Made by a program: the position numbers and the translations under genes
From: Halorubrum persicum
Lineage (GTDB): Archaea; Halobacteriota; Halobacteria; Halobacteriales; Haloferacaceae
NCBI RefSeq assembly: GCF_002727125.1
Contig: NZ_NHOA01000043.1
Coordinates: 1 to 64,000 of the forward strand
Reading direction: 5' to 3'
DNA length: 64,000 nt
Part shown: piece by piece, positions 15,878 through 24,939 of the stretch
How positions within the stretch are numbered: position 1 is the stretch's first letter
How the letters are laid out: the number at the start of each line of letters is the position of its first letter
Notes under the pieces: generated by a model
The model's database searches: none
Told to the model about the DNA's origin: nothing
What the model saw: the letters and a program-made list of their open reading frames with translations, nothing else

Positions 15878-15993
15878 CTCAGGAGTGCGGACGGTCGTGA
15901 GGCCGGCCCCCGCGCGATCCTCCGATTGGGCGCGGGTGACTGCCGATTCGCTCGCTCGCGGTCATCCCGCGGCGGGACCCGATCGACCCGCGC

Positions 15994-17265
15994 CTATCCA
16001 TCGATACCGACGACGCGTCTGAGGAAGTCCGCCCCGTCCGTCAGCGGCCCGGCGAGACGCTCTGTGACCGGACCGACGGCGATCACGGTGTCGGTGCCGG
16101 AGTCCCGTCCGTTGCCGCCTGATCGGTCGCTGCCGTCAGCGCCGGGACCGTTCCCGGTACCGCCCGATCGGTCGCCGCCGTCAGCACTGGGACCGTCCCC
16201 GGTACCGCCCGATCGGTCGCCGCCGTCAGCGCCGGGGGTGCTCTCGCTCCCACTCGGTCCGTCCTCGCCGTCGCCGCCGTTAGCGCCGTCTCCGCCATCA
16301 GCGCCGTCTCCGCCATCAGCGCCGTCTCCGCCATCAGCGCCGTCCCCGCCGGGCGCGGACGGGTCGTCGCGCGGGCTCGTCGCGTTCCCGTCACCGCTTC
16401 CGACCCCCTGACCGGCGCCGCTGCGCCCGTTCGCGCCGTCTCCGTCCTCGCCCGTCGGATTCCGGACCGCATTCGTCGAGTCGTCGGTGGCGTTGCCGTC
16501 GGCGTCAGTCCCGTTGCCGCGGTCCCCCGGTCCGTTGCCGGCTCCCGGTCCGTCGCCTGGACCCGAACGGTCGTCAGCTCCCGGTCCGCCCCCGCGCTGG
16601 GGGCCCTCACCGGCGCCCGCGCCGTCCGGCGGACCGCGTCGGTCGGACGCCAGCGGACCGCCCACGCCGTTGCCGGCGACGCCGCGAGCGATGGCCGCGA
16701 CCTCGGGGCCGCTCGCCTCGCTCGCCCGCTCGCGGAGCTCAGTGATCCGCTCCTCGTTGAGCCCGCGGTTCGCTCTCGCCGCCTCCGGGAGGTCGCGGGC
16801 GACAACGGCGCTCCGGTTCGCCTCGCGCTTGATCGTCTCGGCCCGAGCGCTCGTCTCCGCCATGCGGGCGGCGAACGCGCCCTGACTCAGCTCGCCGGCC
16901 TCGCGGCGGTCGCGGAGCTCCCGCTGGCGCCGCTCGATTTCGGACAACCGCTCCGCCGTTCCGTTCAGCCGCCCGGCGACCAGCGCGGCCCGCTCGTCGG
17001 GCGCCTCCGTCCGGTTGAGCGCGACCTCGAACGCGCGGGAATCGACCTCGCCCGAGATCTCGGCCTGCTGGACCCCGATCACGCCGGAGAACCGCTCTCC
17101 GGGGCTGATGTCGGTCCCGTTCGCCGTCTCGTTGCCCCCGTCCGTCCCGTTCGTCGCCACCGGGTCGTCCTGCGCGACTGCGGTCCCGACCGGACCGGCT
17201 GCGGCGAGTCCGGCCACGCCGACCAGCACGACCGCGACGGCGACGAGCGCGATCCTCCGATTCAT
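15994..17265 (-). CDS. Secreted or surface protein with Gly/Asp repeats
   Basis: 423 aa. Signal peptide MNRRIALVAVAVVLVGVAG to about AVAQ, then a Thr/Asn-rich segment with sequons (NGTD, NETA). A helical, Arg/Glu-rich region (~70-195) contains coiled-coil stretches such as SEIERRQRELRDRR. From ~215 to 395 it is Gly/Asp/Ser low complexity with two DNA-level repeats (6-aa GADGGD units and 15-aa GGDRSGGTGDGPSAD units). The C-terminus (VTERLAGPLTDGADFLRRVVGIDG) is non-repetitive and may anchor it. Resembles haloarchaeal DUF7096-type proteins (name uncertain). ATG at 17265 begins a textbook signal peptide. Upstream of, and probably with, the membrane winged-helix gene. Confidence 0.78.
   Translation of the reverse strand: MNRRIALVAVAVVLVGVAGLAAAGPVGTAVAQDDPVATNGTDGGNETANGTDISPGERFSGVIGVQQAEISGEVDSRAFEVALNRTEAPDERAALVAGRLNGTAERLSEIERRQRELRDRREAGELSQGAFAARMAETSARAETIKREANRSAVVARDLPEAARANRGLNEERITELRERASEASGPEVAAIARGVAGNGVGGPLASDRRGPPDGAGAGEGPQRGGGPGADDRSGPGDGPGAGNGPGDRGNGTDADGNATDDSTNAVRNPTGEDGDGANGRSGAGQGVGSGDGNATSPRDDPSAPGGDGADGGDGADGGDGADGGDGANGGDGEDGPSGSESTPGADGGDRSGGTGDGPSADGGDRSGGTGNGPGADGSDRSGGNGRDSGTDTVIAVGPVTERLAGPLTDGADFLRRVVGIDG
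16118..16344. repeat. Coding tandem repeats: 45-bp and 18-bp units
   Basis: Within the secreted-protein gene, about 2.5 copies of a 45-bp unit (each containing CCCGATCGGTCGC and GTCCCCGGTACC) lie at ~16118-16235. Three near-identical 18-bp units GCGCCGTCTCCGCCATCA lie at ~16283-16336, followed by diverging copies. Low divergence implies recent slippage, so length probably varies between strains. Confidence 0.75.
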
Positions 17266-17369
17266 TACCTGACGGTACGCGACGTATCCGTATATATACC
17301 CATCTCCGTTAAGCCGGATCAACGCGGATTAAACGCGAGACTGCGAGGGGGAGGCTCTCCCGCCCGGCG

Positions 17370-18845
17370 TCAGTACGACTTCGCGAAGTACGCCGTCCGC
17401 TCGGCGTCGTCGTCGCAGATCGCGCAGGTCTCGTCGTGGTCTCCCTCGGCGAGGGGGTCCTCCTCGTCGAACGGGACCATCACGATCTCGGCGGCCATCG
17501 GCTCCTTGATCGGCTCTTCGCAGTCCTCGTCGCCGCACCACGGCGCCTTCACGTAGCCGCCGTGCTGGCCCAGCGTACCGAGGATGTCGGCGCGGTCGTC
17601 GGCCTCCCGCACCTCGCCGTCGAGGGTCTCCTCGGCGGCGGCGTACAGCTTCGCGTACACCTCGTCGAAGTGGTCGTGGACCGTCTCGACGACCCCGTCG
17701 CGCTCCTCGACGACGCTCTCACCGTCGGGACGGTGGACGAGGGTGAGCTCGCCGTCCTCCACCTCGTGGGGACCGATCTCGATCCGGAGCGGGACGCCGT
17801 TGAGCTCGTGTTCGTTGAACTTGAAGCCGGGGTTGCGCTCGTCGCGGTCGTCGAGTTCGACGCGGATCCCCGCGTCGTCGAGGTCGTCGGCGACGCCCTG
17901 AGCGTACTCCAGCACGTCGTCTTTCGTGTCCTCCTGCCAGATCGGGACGACGACGACCTGCTCGGGGGCGACGCCGGGCGGGAGCACGAGCCCCTGCTCG
18001 TCGGAGTGCGTCATGATCAGCGCGCCGAGCGCGCGCCACGAGAGCCCCCACGAGGTGGTGTGAGCGAGCCGCTCTTCCTCGTCCTCGTCGGAGAAGGTGA
18101 TGTCGAACGCCTCGGCGAACGACTGCCCGAGGTGGTGGGAGGTACCCGCCTGCACCGACTTCCCGTCGGGCATCAGCGCCTCGACGGTCGTGGTCGTCTC
18201 CGCGCCGGGGAACTTGTCGTGGTCGGGCTTTTGGCCCTTCAGCACGGGCATCGCCAGGAGGTCCTCGTAGACGGAGGCGTACTGGTCGAGCCGCGTCATC
18301 GTCTCCTCCCAGGCGTCTTCGGCGCTCGCGTGGGCTGTGTGGCCCTCCTGCCAGAGGAACTCCTTCGTGCGGAAGAACGGCTTCGTCTCCGTCGCCTCCC
18401 AGCGCACGACCGAGCACCACTGGTTCACGCGCAGCGGGAGGTCGCGGTGGCTCCGGACCCACTGGCTGATGTACGGGGTGATGATCGACTCGGAGGTCGG
18501 GCGGACCGCGAGCCGCTCGTCGAGCTCCTTGTTGCCCGCCTCGGTCACCCACGCGACCTCGGGGTCGAACCCTTCGACGATGTCCTTCTCCCGTTCGAGG
18601 TACGACTCGGGGATGAACATCGGGAAGTAGGCGTTCTGGACGCCCGTGTCCTTGAACTTCGCGTCGAGGAACCCCTGCAGTCGCTCCCACACGGCGTACG
18701 CGCGCGGACGGGTGACGATGAAGCCGCTCATCCCCTCGGGGCCGTAGTCCGCCAGCCCCGCCTTCTGTACGACCTCGGCGTACCACTCGCCGGTGTTGTG
18801 TGACTTGGACTCGGTGATCCCGAGCTCCTGGTCGTCGTCGCTCAT
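17370..18845 (-). CDS. proS: Prolyl-tRNA synthetase, archaeal/eukaryotic type
   Basis: 491-aa class II synthetase. Motif 1/2 region: RPTSESIITPYISQWVRSH (~115-133), then VVRWEATETKPFFRTKEFLWQ. Motif 3 includes SWGLSWRALGALIM with the downstream GLVLPPGVAPEQV. An anticodon-binding domain (~290-390) and a zinc-like C-terminal domain with Cys pairs (WCGDEDCEEP, CAICDDD) end in the invariant Tyr (FAKSY) typical of archaeal ProRS. A TATA element TTTTAAGC at ~18870-18877 fits a leaderless start. Divergent from the Nudix gene. Confidence 0.97.
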   Translation of the reverse strand: MSDDDQELGITESKSHNTGEWYAEVVQKAGLADYGPEGMSGFIVTRPRAYAVWERLQGFLDAKFKDTGVQNAYFPMFIPESYLEREKDIVEGFDPEVAWVTEAGNKELDERLAVRPTSESIITPYISQWVRSHRDLPLRVNQWCSVVRWEATETKPFFRTKEFLWQEGHTAHASAEDAWEETMTRLDQYASVYEDLLAMPVLKGQKPDHDKFPGAETTTTVEALMPDGKSVQAGTSHHLGQSFAEAFDITFSDEDEEERLAHTTSWGLSWRALGALIMTHSDEQGLVLPPGVAPEQVVVVPIWQEDTKDDVLEYAQGVADDLDDAGIRVELDDRDERNPGFKFNEHELNGVPLRIEIGPHEVEDGELTLVHRPDGESVVEERDGVVETVHDHFDEVYAKLYAAAEETLDGEVREADDRADILGTLGQHGGYVKAPWCGDEDCEEPIKEPMAAEIVMVPFDEEDPLAEGDHDETCAICDDDAERTAYFAKSY

Positions 18846-18975
18846 TGTCCAGTGAAGGGTGGGTCGCGTGCTTAAAACGTCCGAAGCCGCGCGGCCGGGG
18901 GACGCCCTCGACGGGTCGTTTCAGACCGCCGGAACACGGAGAAACGTTAACCCCGCCCGAGCGCCTACGGCCGAC

Positions 18976-19578
18976 ATGGACCTGACGGGGCTCCGCCGAC
19001 ACACGCCCAACGAGGTGACCCGAGCGCGTCGCGAGGCGGCCGTGCTGGCACCGGTCATCAAGCGGGGCGGCGAGGCCCACATGCTGTTCACCAAGCGCGC
19101 GGCCCACCTTGGGAGACACCCCGGACAGATGAGCTTCCCCGGCGGCGGCCGCGAGCCGATCGACCGCACCCTGACGGACACCGCGCTCCGCGAGGCCAAC
19201 GAGGAGGTCGGCATGCGGGCCGACGAGGTCGACGTCGTTGGGCGGCTCGACGACACCCGGACCTCCTCCGCCTACCGGATCCGCCCCTTCGTCGGAGTCG
19301 CGCCCGACCGCGAGTACGTCCCCGACGAGTCGGAGGTCGCCGAGGTGGCCGTGCTGCCCGTCAGCGGGCTGACCGACCCCGCGAACTACGAGACGGAGCG
19401 TCGCACGGGTCACCCGGAGTACGGCGATCACCGCATCCACTTCTTCCACGTCGACGGCTACACCGTCTGGGGCGCGACCGGCCAGATGGTCGTGCAGCTG
19501 CTGGAACGGACGACCGACTGGCGCGCGCCCGAGGAGGTCGATCGCGTGGTCGGCGCAGACGCGGAGCTTCCGATCTGA
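18976..19578 (+). CDS. Nudix hydrolase, CoA pyrophosphatase type
   Basis: 200-aa protein. The CoA-specific motif upstream of the Nudix box is clear (LFTKRAAHLGRHPGQMSFPG, ~37-56), followed by the Nudix box ending LREANEEVGM (~76-85), with Asp replacing the first Glu as in many CoAses. This NuDT7/YeaB-like subgroup cleaves CoA or acyl-CoA to 3',5'-ADP and phosphopantetheines. TATA-like ACGTTAACC at ~18941-18949 supports the ATG. Together with coaD at 7.3 kb it implies CoA turnover, but the genes are not linked. Confidence 0.88.
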   Translation: MDLTGLRRHTPNEVTRARREAAVLAPVIKRGGEAHMLFTKRAAHLGRHPGQMSFPGGGREPIDRTLTDTALREANEEVGMRADEVDVVGRLDDTRTSSAYRIRPFVGVAPDREYVPDESEVAEVAVLPVSGLTDPANYETERRTGHPEYGDHRIHFFHVDGYTVWGATGQMVVQLLERTTDWRAPEEVDRVVGADAELPI

Positions 19579-19602
19579 GACCGAGAGCGGCGTCCCGCCC
19601 GG

Positions 19603-20130
19603 TCAGTCGGCGGACTCGACTGCCAGCCGCAGCGCGACCGGCGCGCCCTCGGCGAGCGCGGCCACGAGGTCCCGGTCGAGATCCGCGGCGGCGCCGTCGC
19701 CGTCGACGAAGATCGTGCGCTCGTCGTCGGTGTAGTCGCTGGTCCGCCCGACCATCGACCGATCGTCGAGGAGCGTGAGGTCGGGGTCGCCGCGGCCGAC
19801 GATCTCGTCGACGTGGGCGGGGGAATCGATGTCGACCGCGTCGTCGGTCGGCTCGCCGACGGCGACCGTCGCCGTGATCGTCGCGGTCGCGTCCCGACAC
19901 GCGTCGCGGAACGCGGCGGAGAACTCGCGCGGCGTGCGGTCGGCCTCGACGCCGACGATGCAGTCGCCGGCGGGGGTGAGCCAGTCGTCGGTCGTGAGCT
20001 CGAGGGTGCTCGCGTGCTCGGCCGTGACGTGCTCGTGGCCGACGGCGCGGACGACCTCGACGAGAGCGTCGTCGCCGGGGTCGCCCGCGGACTCGGCGTC
20101 GTTCGGACCGGCGTTCTCGGCGTCGCTCAT
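19603..20130 (-). CDS. DUF371 family protein
   Basis: 175 aa. After an acidic tail (~1-25), the conserved part GHEHVTAEHASTLELTT ... AGDCIVGVEADR (~31-65) is diagnostic of the archaeal DUF371 family. The remainder is beta-rich and acidic. No function is established for the family; conserved His and Cys suggest metal or ligand binding. It lies 40 bp downstream of the amidohydrolase gene on the same strand and is probably in its transcript. Confidence 0.82.
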   Translation of the reverse strand: MSDAENAGPNDAESAGDPGDDALVEVVRAVGHEHVTAEHASTLELTTDDWLTPAGDCIVGVEADRTPREFSAAFRDACRDATATITATVAVGEPTDDAVDIDSPAHVDEIVGRGDPDLTLLDDRSMVGRTSDYTDDERTIFVDGDGAAADLDRDLVAALAEGAPVALRLAVESAD

Positions 20131-20170
20131 GCAACCTCGGTCCGCGACCCCGCGCCAAGTGCCCGTCGCT

Positions 20171-21001
20171 TCAGACGTCGGCCCCCTCGGCGAGCGCGGG
20201 GATCAGCCGGGCGGGGTTCTTCGCGAACACGCGGCGCATCAGATCCTCGGAGACGTCGAGGGTGAGCACCTCCATCACGCCGACGTTCGGATGCACGTCG
20301 GGCGCGCCGGAGCCGAAGAGGACGCGGTCGGGGTGTTCCAAAACTCCCCGCTCGAGCACCTCCCGATACCGCACGGCGCTTGTCTCGACGTACAGTCGGT
20401 CGTACTCCGCCAACAGGTCGAGGGTCTCGTTCATCAGGTCGGCGTCAAGGGGGTAGCCGCCGAAGCTGGCGAGCACGATCGATATGTCGTAGTCGAGCAG
20501 TTCGCGCTCGACCGCCGCGGGCGGGAACTCCGTGCCGGCGTGGACGATCACCGGGAGATCCGCGGCCTCCAGCCGGGTGAGCACGTCCTCGTTCGGGAGC
20601 CCGTCGACGTGCGGGACGAGGGTGAACCCGTGGAAGCGGTCGTCGTAGGAGTACTGCTCGACATCGTCCGGGCGCGCGTGGTGGTCGTCGCGCTCGGCGC
20701 GGAGGTTCCTGACCGCGGAAACGGGACCGCTTCCCGGATCTCGAGGGCCGTTGAGCCGCGCGAACGCGACGAACGGCCGGTCGATCGAGAGCCGCGCGAC
20801 GGCGTTGTTCGCCCGGAGGTAGCTCTGTTCGGGCGCGCGCCGCCCCGGGCTCGCGACCGCGCGGACGACGCCGGCCTGCAGCATCTCACGTTCCAGCAGC
20901 TCGGGAGAGATGTCCCGCCCGTGGGTCGCTACCGACGACTCGTCGGGGTCGAGCGTCGCGCGGGTGTCGACGATCCGGAAGTCGTGCTCCAGCCCGAGCA
21001 T
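20171..21001 (-). CDS. Amidohydrolase-family TIM-barrel hydrolase
   Basis: 276-aa amidohydrolase_2-like protein. It opens with FRIVDTRATLDPDE instead of the usual DxHxH metal pair, so one typical metal motif appears altered. Later family features remain: HGFTLVPHVDGLP (~123-135), LPVIVHAG (~148-155), YVETSAVRY (~204-212) and VLFGSGAPDVHPN (~225-237) near the catalytic Asp. Such proteins hydrolyse or decarboxylate small cyclic or acid substrates; the substrate is unknown and the metal content questionable. Upstream of DUF371 on the same strand. Confidence 0.75.
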   Translation of the reverse strand: MLGLEHDFRIVDTRATLDPDESSVATHGRDISPELLEREMLQAGVVRAVASPGRRAPEQSYLRANNAVARLSIDRPFVAFARLNGPRDPGSGPVSAVRNLRAERDDHHARPDDVEQYSYDDRFHGFTLVPHVDGLPNEDVLTRLEAADLPVIVHAGTEFPPAAVERELLDYDISIVLASFGGYPLDADLMNETLDLLAEYDRLYVETSAVRYREVLERGVLEHPDRVLFGSGAPDVHPNVGVMEVLTLDVSEDLMRRVFAKNPARLIPALAEGADV

Positions 21002-21029
21002 CTACCGGCCAGTCTCGGGCGATCCGCAT

Positions 21030-21200
21030 GTGCCTGTCGGTCGCACGGCGGTCGTCGAACGGGTCGAAGAGCTGGCCCGCGAGGCCGACCGTGACTCCCT
21101 CACCGCCTCCTGCGAGTGGCGCAACGACGGCGCGCGACGCTTCTACCGCGGCGCGGGCTTCGAGCCGAAGCCGGTGACGTACGCGCGACCGCCGGAGTGA
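21030..21200 (+). pseudogene. C-terminal fragment of a GNAT acetyltransferase
   Basis: About 56 codons read VGRTAVVERVEELAREAD, then ASCEWRNDGARRFYRGAGFE to the stop at 21200. This is the acetyl-CoA-binding helix and final strands of a GNAT N-acetyltransferase. The N-terminal ~90 residues and the R/Q-x-x-G-x-G/A loop are missing; upstream sequence runs directly into the start of the divergent amidohydrolase. It is a truncated remnant, unlikely to be active. Confidence 0.75.
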
Positions 21201-21239
21201 GTCGGGGTCCGCCGACGGCGACACCCGCCGCAGCCCCGA

Positions 21240-22427
21240 TTACGGCCCCGCGGTCGAGACGATCTTCACCACGTCGCCCTCCGAGAGCTCGTGCCCTTCG
21301 CCGATCCGGCGCGAGGAGCGGGCGTCGACCGCGTGGAGGTACCCCTCACCGATGTCGGTGTGGACCGCGTACGCCAGGTCGGGCGGCGTCGCGCCCGACG
21401 GGAGGAGAAACGCGTCCGGGAGGACGTTTCCGGTCCCGTCCGTCCACTTGGAGGCGTCCTGCACCGGGTAGACGGTGATCCGGTCGAGCAGGTCGTACAC
21501 CGCCGCGTTCAGCGCGGTCTGGACCCCGGTGCCGCCGTGGTCAGTCATCGCGCCGCGGATCGCCTCTAACCCCTCGCGCTGGCCGTCCGAGACGTCGCCG
21601 ACCACGTCGAACCCGTCGTCGCCCGGATCGTAGTCGACGACGCCGGCCTCAGCGGCGCGGCGCAGGCCGAGCTCCCCGTCGGCCGTGGCCGGCACCACCG
21701 GCTTGTCCGTCCCCTCGCGGAGCCGGTCGATCGCCCCCTCGGGCGCGGCGTCGACCTTGTTGGCGACGACGACGATGGGTTTGGTCCGGCGCCGGATCGC
21801 CCGCGCGAGGTCTTCGCGGTCGTCGTCGGTCCACTGCTTCGGGTCGTCGGGGTACTCCAGTCCGCGGAGGACCGCCGTCACGTCGTGTTCGGTGGCGCCG
21901 AACCCCGTGAGCAGATCGGTGACCGCCGCCTCGAGATCGAAGTCGGGCGAGCGCGACTGGCGCTCGACGCCCTCCCAGTTGCGGTCGACGATCCCCGCGA
22001 GCCACAGGTCCATCTCCTCCTCGATGAAGTCCACGTCGTCGAGGGGGTCGTGCGCGCCGACCGCCACGGGCTCGCCCTCCGCGTCGGTCGCCCCCGAGGC
22101 GTCGACGACGTTCAACACCACGTCCGCGTTCGTCAGCTCGTCGAGGAACTGGTTACCGAGGCCCTTCCCCTCGTGGGCGCCCGGAACGAGCCCGGCCACG
22201 TCGAGGAGTTCGACGGGGACGTACCGCTTCCCGGCCCGGCAGTTCTCGTTGCCGCAGCGCTCGTCGCGGTCGAGACAGGGGCACTCGGTGCGGACGTGAG
22301 TCACTCCGCGGTTGGCGTCGATCGTCGTGAACGGGTAGTTCGCCACGTCGACGTCGGCCATCGTGGCGGCGGTGTAGAAGGTGGACTTGCCGGCGTTCGG
22401 CTTGCCCGCCAGCGCGACCGTGATCAT
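21240..22427 (-). CDS. YchF/OLA1-related archaeal GTP-binding protein with TGS domain
   Basis: 395-aa P-loop GTPase of the Obg group. G1 GKPNAGKST (~8-16), G2/switch YPFTTIDAN, a Cys-rich insertion (ECPCLDRDERCGNENC, ~48-63) typical of archaeal members, G3 DVAGLVPGAHEGKGLGN (~77-93). G4 is NKVD, so GTP preference is expected rather than the ATP preference of bacterial YchF with NxxE. A TGS domain closes the protein (DAFLLPSGATPPDLA onward). Probable ribosome-associated or translation stress role. A second Obg-family GTPase lies just upstream on the same strand. Confidence 0.9.
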   Translation of the reverse strand: MITVALAGKPNAGKSTFYTAATMADVDVANYPFTTIDANRGVTHVRTECPCLDRDERCGNENCRAGKRYVPVELLDVAGLVPGAHEGKGLGNQFLDELTNADVVLNVVDASGATDAEGEPVAVGAHDPLDDVDFIEEEMDLWLAGIVDRNWEGVERQSRSPDFDLEAAVTDLLTGFGATEHDVTAVLRGLEYPDDPKQWTDDDREDLARAIRRRTKPIVVVANKVDAAPEGAIDRLREGTDKPVVPATADGELGLRRAAEAGVVDYDPGDDGFDVVGDVSDGQREGLEAIRGAMTDHGGTGVQTALNAAVYDLLDRITVYPVQDASKWTDGTGNVLPDAFLLPSGATPPDLAYAVHTDIGEGYLHAVDARSSRRIGEGHELSEGDVVKIVSTAGP

Positions 22428-22524
22428 GGTGGTGCGTCGCGGCCGCGCGAAAAGCGCCTTTCGGTCGGGCCTCGCGGTGACCGACCGTGTCCGACCGAGC
22501 TCGGTTACTTCGGACCGAACCCGG

Positions 22525-23634
22525 TTACTTCCGCGCGACGATGCGGAGCACGTCCTCGTCGGCCAGTTCGTGTCCCTTGCCGACCTGCTGGTCGTCGTGT
22601 TTCGCGCTGGGGCCGGAGACGCGGGCGAACTTGAACCGGTCGTCGAACTCCCCGCCGATCTTCGCGCAGGCGTCGCCGACCGTGTCGCCCTCGAAGAGGA
22701 CCAGCGGCTCCTCGTAGTCCACGCCGCGGCCCGGCTTGTCCATGTAGATCCGGATGAGACCGAGCTCCTCCCAGAGCCGCTCTTTGAGCCCGTCGAGCCC
22801 GCGCTCCTTCGCGGCGGAGATGAAGATCACGTCGTCGGGGTCGAGTCCGCGCTCGCGGAGCTCCGCCTCGACCGTCGGGAGGTACTCCTTGTCGATGAGG
22901 TCGGCCTTGTTGACGGTGACCATCGAGGGGAGGTACTCGCGGTTGTCCATCACGGCGTCGACCAGCTCGTCGATCGTGAGGTCGTGGGGGATCGTCACCT
23001 TGGCGTTGACGTAGCCGTACTCGCGGAGCACCTGTTTGACGGTGTTCTCGTCGAGGCTCACGTCGTCGCTCATCGTCACCCCGATCCCGTCCTTGTGGGT
23101 CTTCCGGATGTTGATGTTGGGCGGCTCCGTGTCGAGGCGGATGTTGGTGTTGTACAGCTCCTCGCTCAGCCGGTCGTACTGCTCGATCTCGAACACGGAG
23201 AGGACGTACACCACGAGGTCCGCGGTCCGGACGACGGAGAGCACCTCCTTGCCGCCCCCGCGTCCCCCCGCGGCGCCCTCGATCAGCCCCGGCACGTCGA
23301 GGATCTGAATGTTCGCGCCGCGGTACTGCAGCATGCCGGGGTTGACGTCGAGGGTCGTGAACTCGTAGGAGCCCACCTCGCTGTCGGCGTTGGTGAGGGC
23401 GTTGATCAGGGTGGACTTCCCCACGCTCGGGAACCCGACGAGCGCGACCGTGGCGTCCCCGTGTTTCTCGACCGCGTACCCGTGGCCGCCGCCGGCGGAG
23501 GACTGGTTCTCCAGTTTCTCCTTTTTCTCCGCGAGCTTCGCCTTCAGCCGCCCGATGTGTGCCTCGGTGGACTTGTTGTAGGGCGTCTCGGCGATCTCCT
23601 CGCGGAGGTCCTCCATCTCATCCTCCAGTCCCAT
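22525..23634 (-). CDS. DRG-family GTP-binding protein
   Basis: 369-aa archaeal homologue of eukaryotic DRG1. N-terminal helical region with coiled coil (ETPYNKSTEAHIGRLKAKLA, ~16-35). G domain: G1 GFPSVGKST (~67-75), switch EFTTLDVNPG, G3 DVPGLIEGAAGGRGGG (~113-128), G4 NKAD (~240), G5 SAAKERG. A C-terminal TGS domain (~295-367) contains the GKGHELADEDVLRIV ending shared with YchF. DRGs bind translating ribosomes with partner proteins. No partner gene is seen nearby. Confidence 0.94.
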   Translation of the reverse strand: MGLEDEMEDLREEIAETPYNKSTEAHIGRLKAKLAEKKEKLENQSSAGGGHGYAVEKHGDATVALVGFPSVGKSTLINALTNADSEVGSYEFTTLDVNPGMLQYRGANIQILDVPGLIEGAAGGRGGGKEVLSVVRTADLVVYVLSVFEIEQYDRLSEELYNTNIRLDTEPPNINIRKTHKDGIGVTMSDDVSLDENTVKQVLREYGYVNAKVTIPHDLTIDELVDAVMDNREYLPSMVTVNKADLIDKEYLPTVEAELRERGLDPDDVIFISAAKERGLDGLKERLWEELGLIRIYMDKPGRGVDYEEPLVLFEGDTVGDACAKIGGEFDDRFKFARVSGPSAKHDDQQVGKGHELADEDVLRIVARK

Positions 23635-23845
23635 TGACCTACAGTCGGCCGTTCGACTCGTTAAAGGTGTTCTTTCCGCCTCACGATCGCGTCGCCCGCC
23701 CTCGGTGGCGTGATTTTCGGCGGACGCCCTCGCGCCCGGACCGCGACCGCCCCACTGCGACCGGATCCGCCGGCGGCGGGCCGGCGTCGATTCGGCAATC
23801 TTTCGACACGATTATACCGGTTTACTGCGACGGACGACACGTCGA

Positions 23846-24046
23846 ATGCCCGATCCGTCGAGTCTCCGTGACAGCACGCAGATCGTCCTCCCGCGTCGCG
23901 CGCTCGACGGGCTGCGGGGCGGCATCTGCGATCGGTTCACCGTGACGGTGGTCGAAGGCGACGACCACTACCGGATCATCGGGAGCCCCGTCGAGATCAA
24001 GGCCGCGAGCGACTTCCTCGCCCGGAACGGCGTCGCGGTCGCCTGA
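23846..24046 (+). CDS. Small conserved protein, VNG_1110C-like
   Basis: 66-aa protein MPDPSSLRDSTQIVLPRRAL ... RIIGSPVEIKAASDFLARNG. From memory it matches the haloarchaeal VNG_1110C family of short proteins of unknown function; the resemblance rests on the opening and closing segments. A TATA-like ATTATACCGG at ~23810-23819 implies a nearly leaderless start. It stands alone between the DRG gene and the cox region. Confidence 0.75.
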   Translation: MPDPSSLRDSTQIVLPRRALDGLRGGICDRFTVTVVEGDDHYRIIGSPVEIKAASDFLARNGVAVA

Positions 24047-24214
24047 TCACAGCGGTTCGTGACGGGCGCTTCGAGAAAGCAGACTCGAGAGAGCGGACTG
24101 TTCCAGCGGACGGCGGTCCGGCTCGAAGTCGGTCGTCCCTGTTCGGATCCGGGAGTCCCCGCTCGGATCCCGACCGCCGCCTGACCAGCTATCCGGAGAT
24201 TTCGGTCCGACCGC

Positions 24215-24667
24215 CTAGCCGAAGAGACCGATGAGCAGTTCGGCCGCGATGAGCACGAGAAACACGAGCCCCGACGCGAACGACCCGGCGGCGACGCCGT
24301 GGGCGTTGCCGAGGCCGCGACCGCGAGCGCCGAAGTAGGCGCCGAGGAAGACGAATCCGGTCAGCAGGATCCCGACAGCGACGTACACGAGGGTGAGGAG
24401 GCTGCCGGACAACCCTTCCGGCAGTCCGAAGTTCCCGACCGCGAGGAGCGCGACCGCGCCGATCCCGACGGTGATGGCGACGAAGGAGACGGCCCACGTC
24501 ACCGGCTTTCGGGCGATATCGCCGAGGACGCCGGTTATCGCGTCGTACCTGCTGACTGACTCGGCACCGGGAGCGGTGCGTTTCCCGCCGATCTGTGCGA
24601 CGGCGACGAAGGTGCTCACGACGAGCAGCCCCATCAGTGCCGTGCTCAAGAGCGTGAGTGAGACCAT
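24215..24667 (-). CDS. Four-helix membrane protein next to cox genes
   Basis: 150-aa protein with predicted helices at ~3-25, 53-80, 85-112 and 120-148, and a short cytosolic loop (GGKRTAPGAESVSRYDAI). Divergent from coxB, with a shared 270-bp intergenic region. Haloarchaeal oxidase loci carry several such small membrane proteins, some of them assembly factors, but I recognise no specific family. Role in oxidase biogenesis is inferred only from position. Confidence 0.65.
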   Translation of the reverse strand: MVSLTLLSTALMGLLVVSTFVAVAQIGGKRTAPGAESVSRYDAITGVLGDIARKPVTWAVSFVAITVGIGAVALLAVGNFGLPEGLSGSLLTLVYVAVGILLTGFVFLGAYFGARGRGLGNAHGVAAGSFASGLVFLVLIAAELLIGLFG

Positions 24668-24939
24668 GGTGAGTTCGTTGTTAGGCGGTCCGTTCCCGCG
24701 TACAAATAGCCTTCGTATGTTCCGCCGATTCGTGTGTTTCGCCGAGCGACTCTCCAGCCCCGTCTCGTCGACCCGTTCGATCACCCGGTCAAGCGTCCCG
24801 TCCCGACACGTCGTGACCGCGGGTCTCTTCCCCCGAGCACTGCCGTCCTTCCGACGGCCAAGCGGTTCGCCGCTCGGTCGGTTCACACAAGAGTTAACTG
24901 CGCCTTCGCTAAGGGACGTACAAGAGCAGAGAGACGAAC

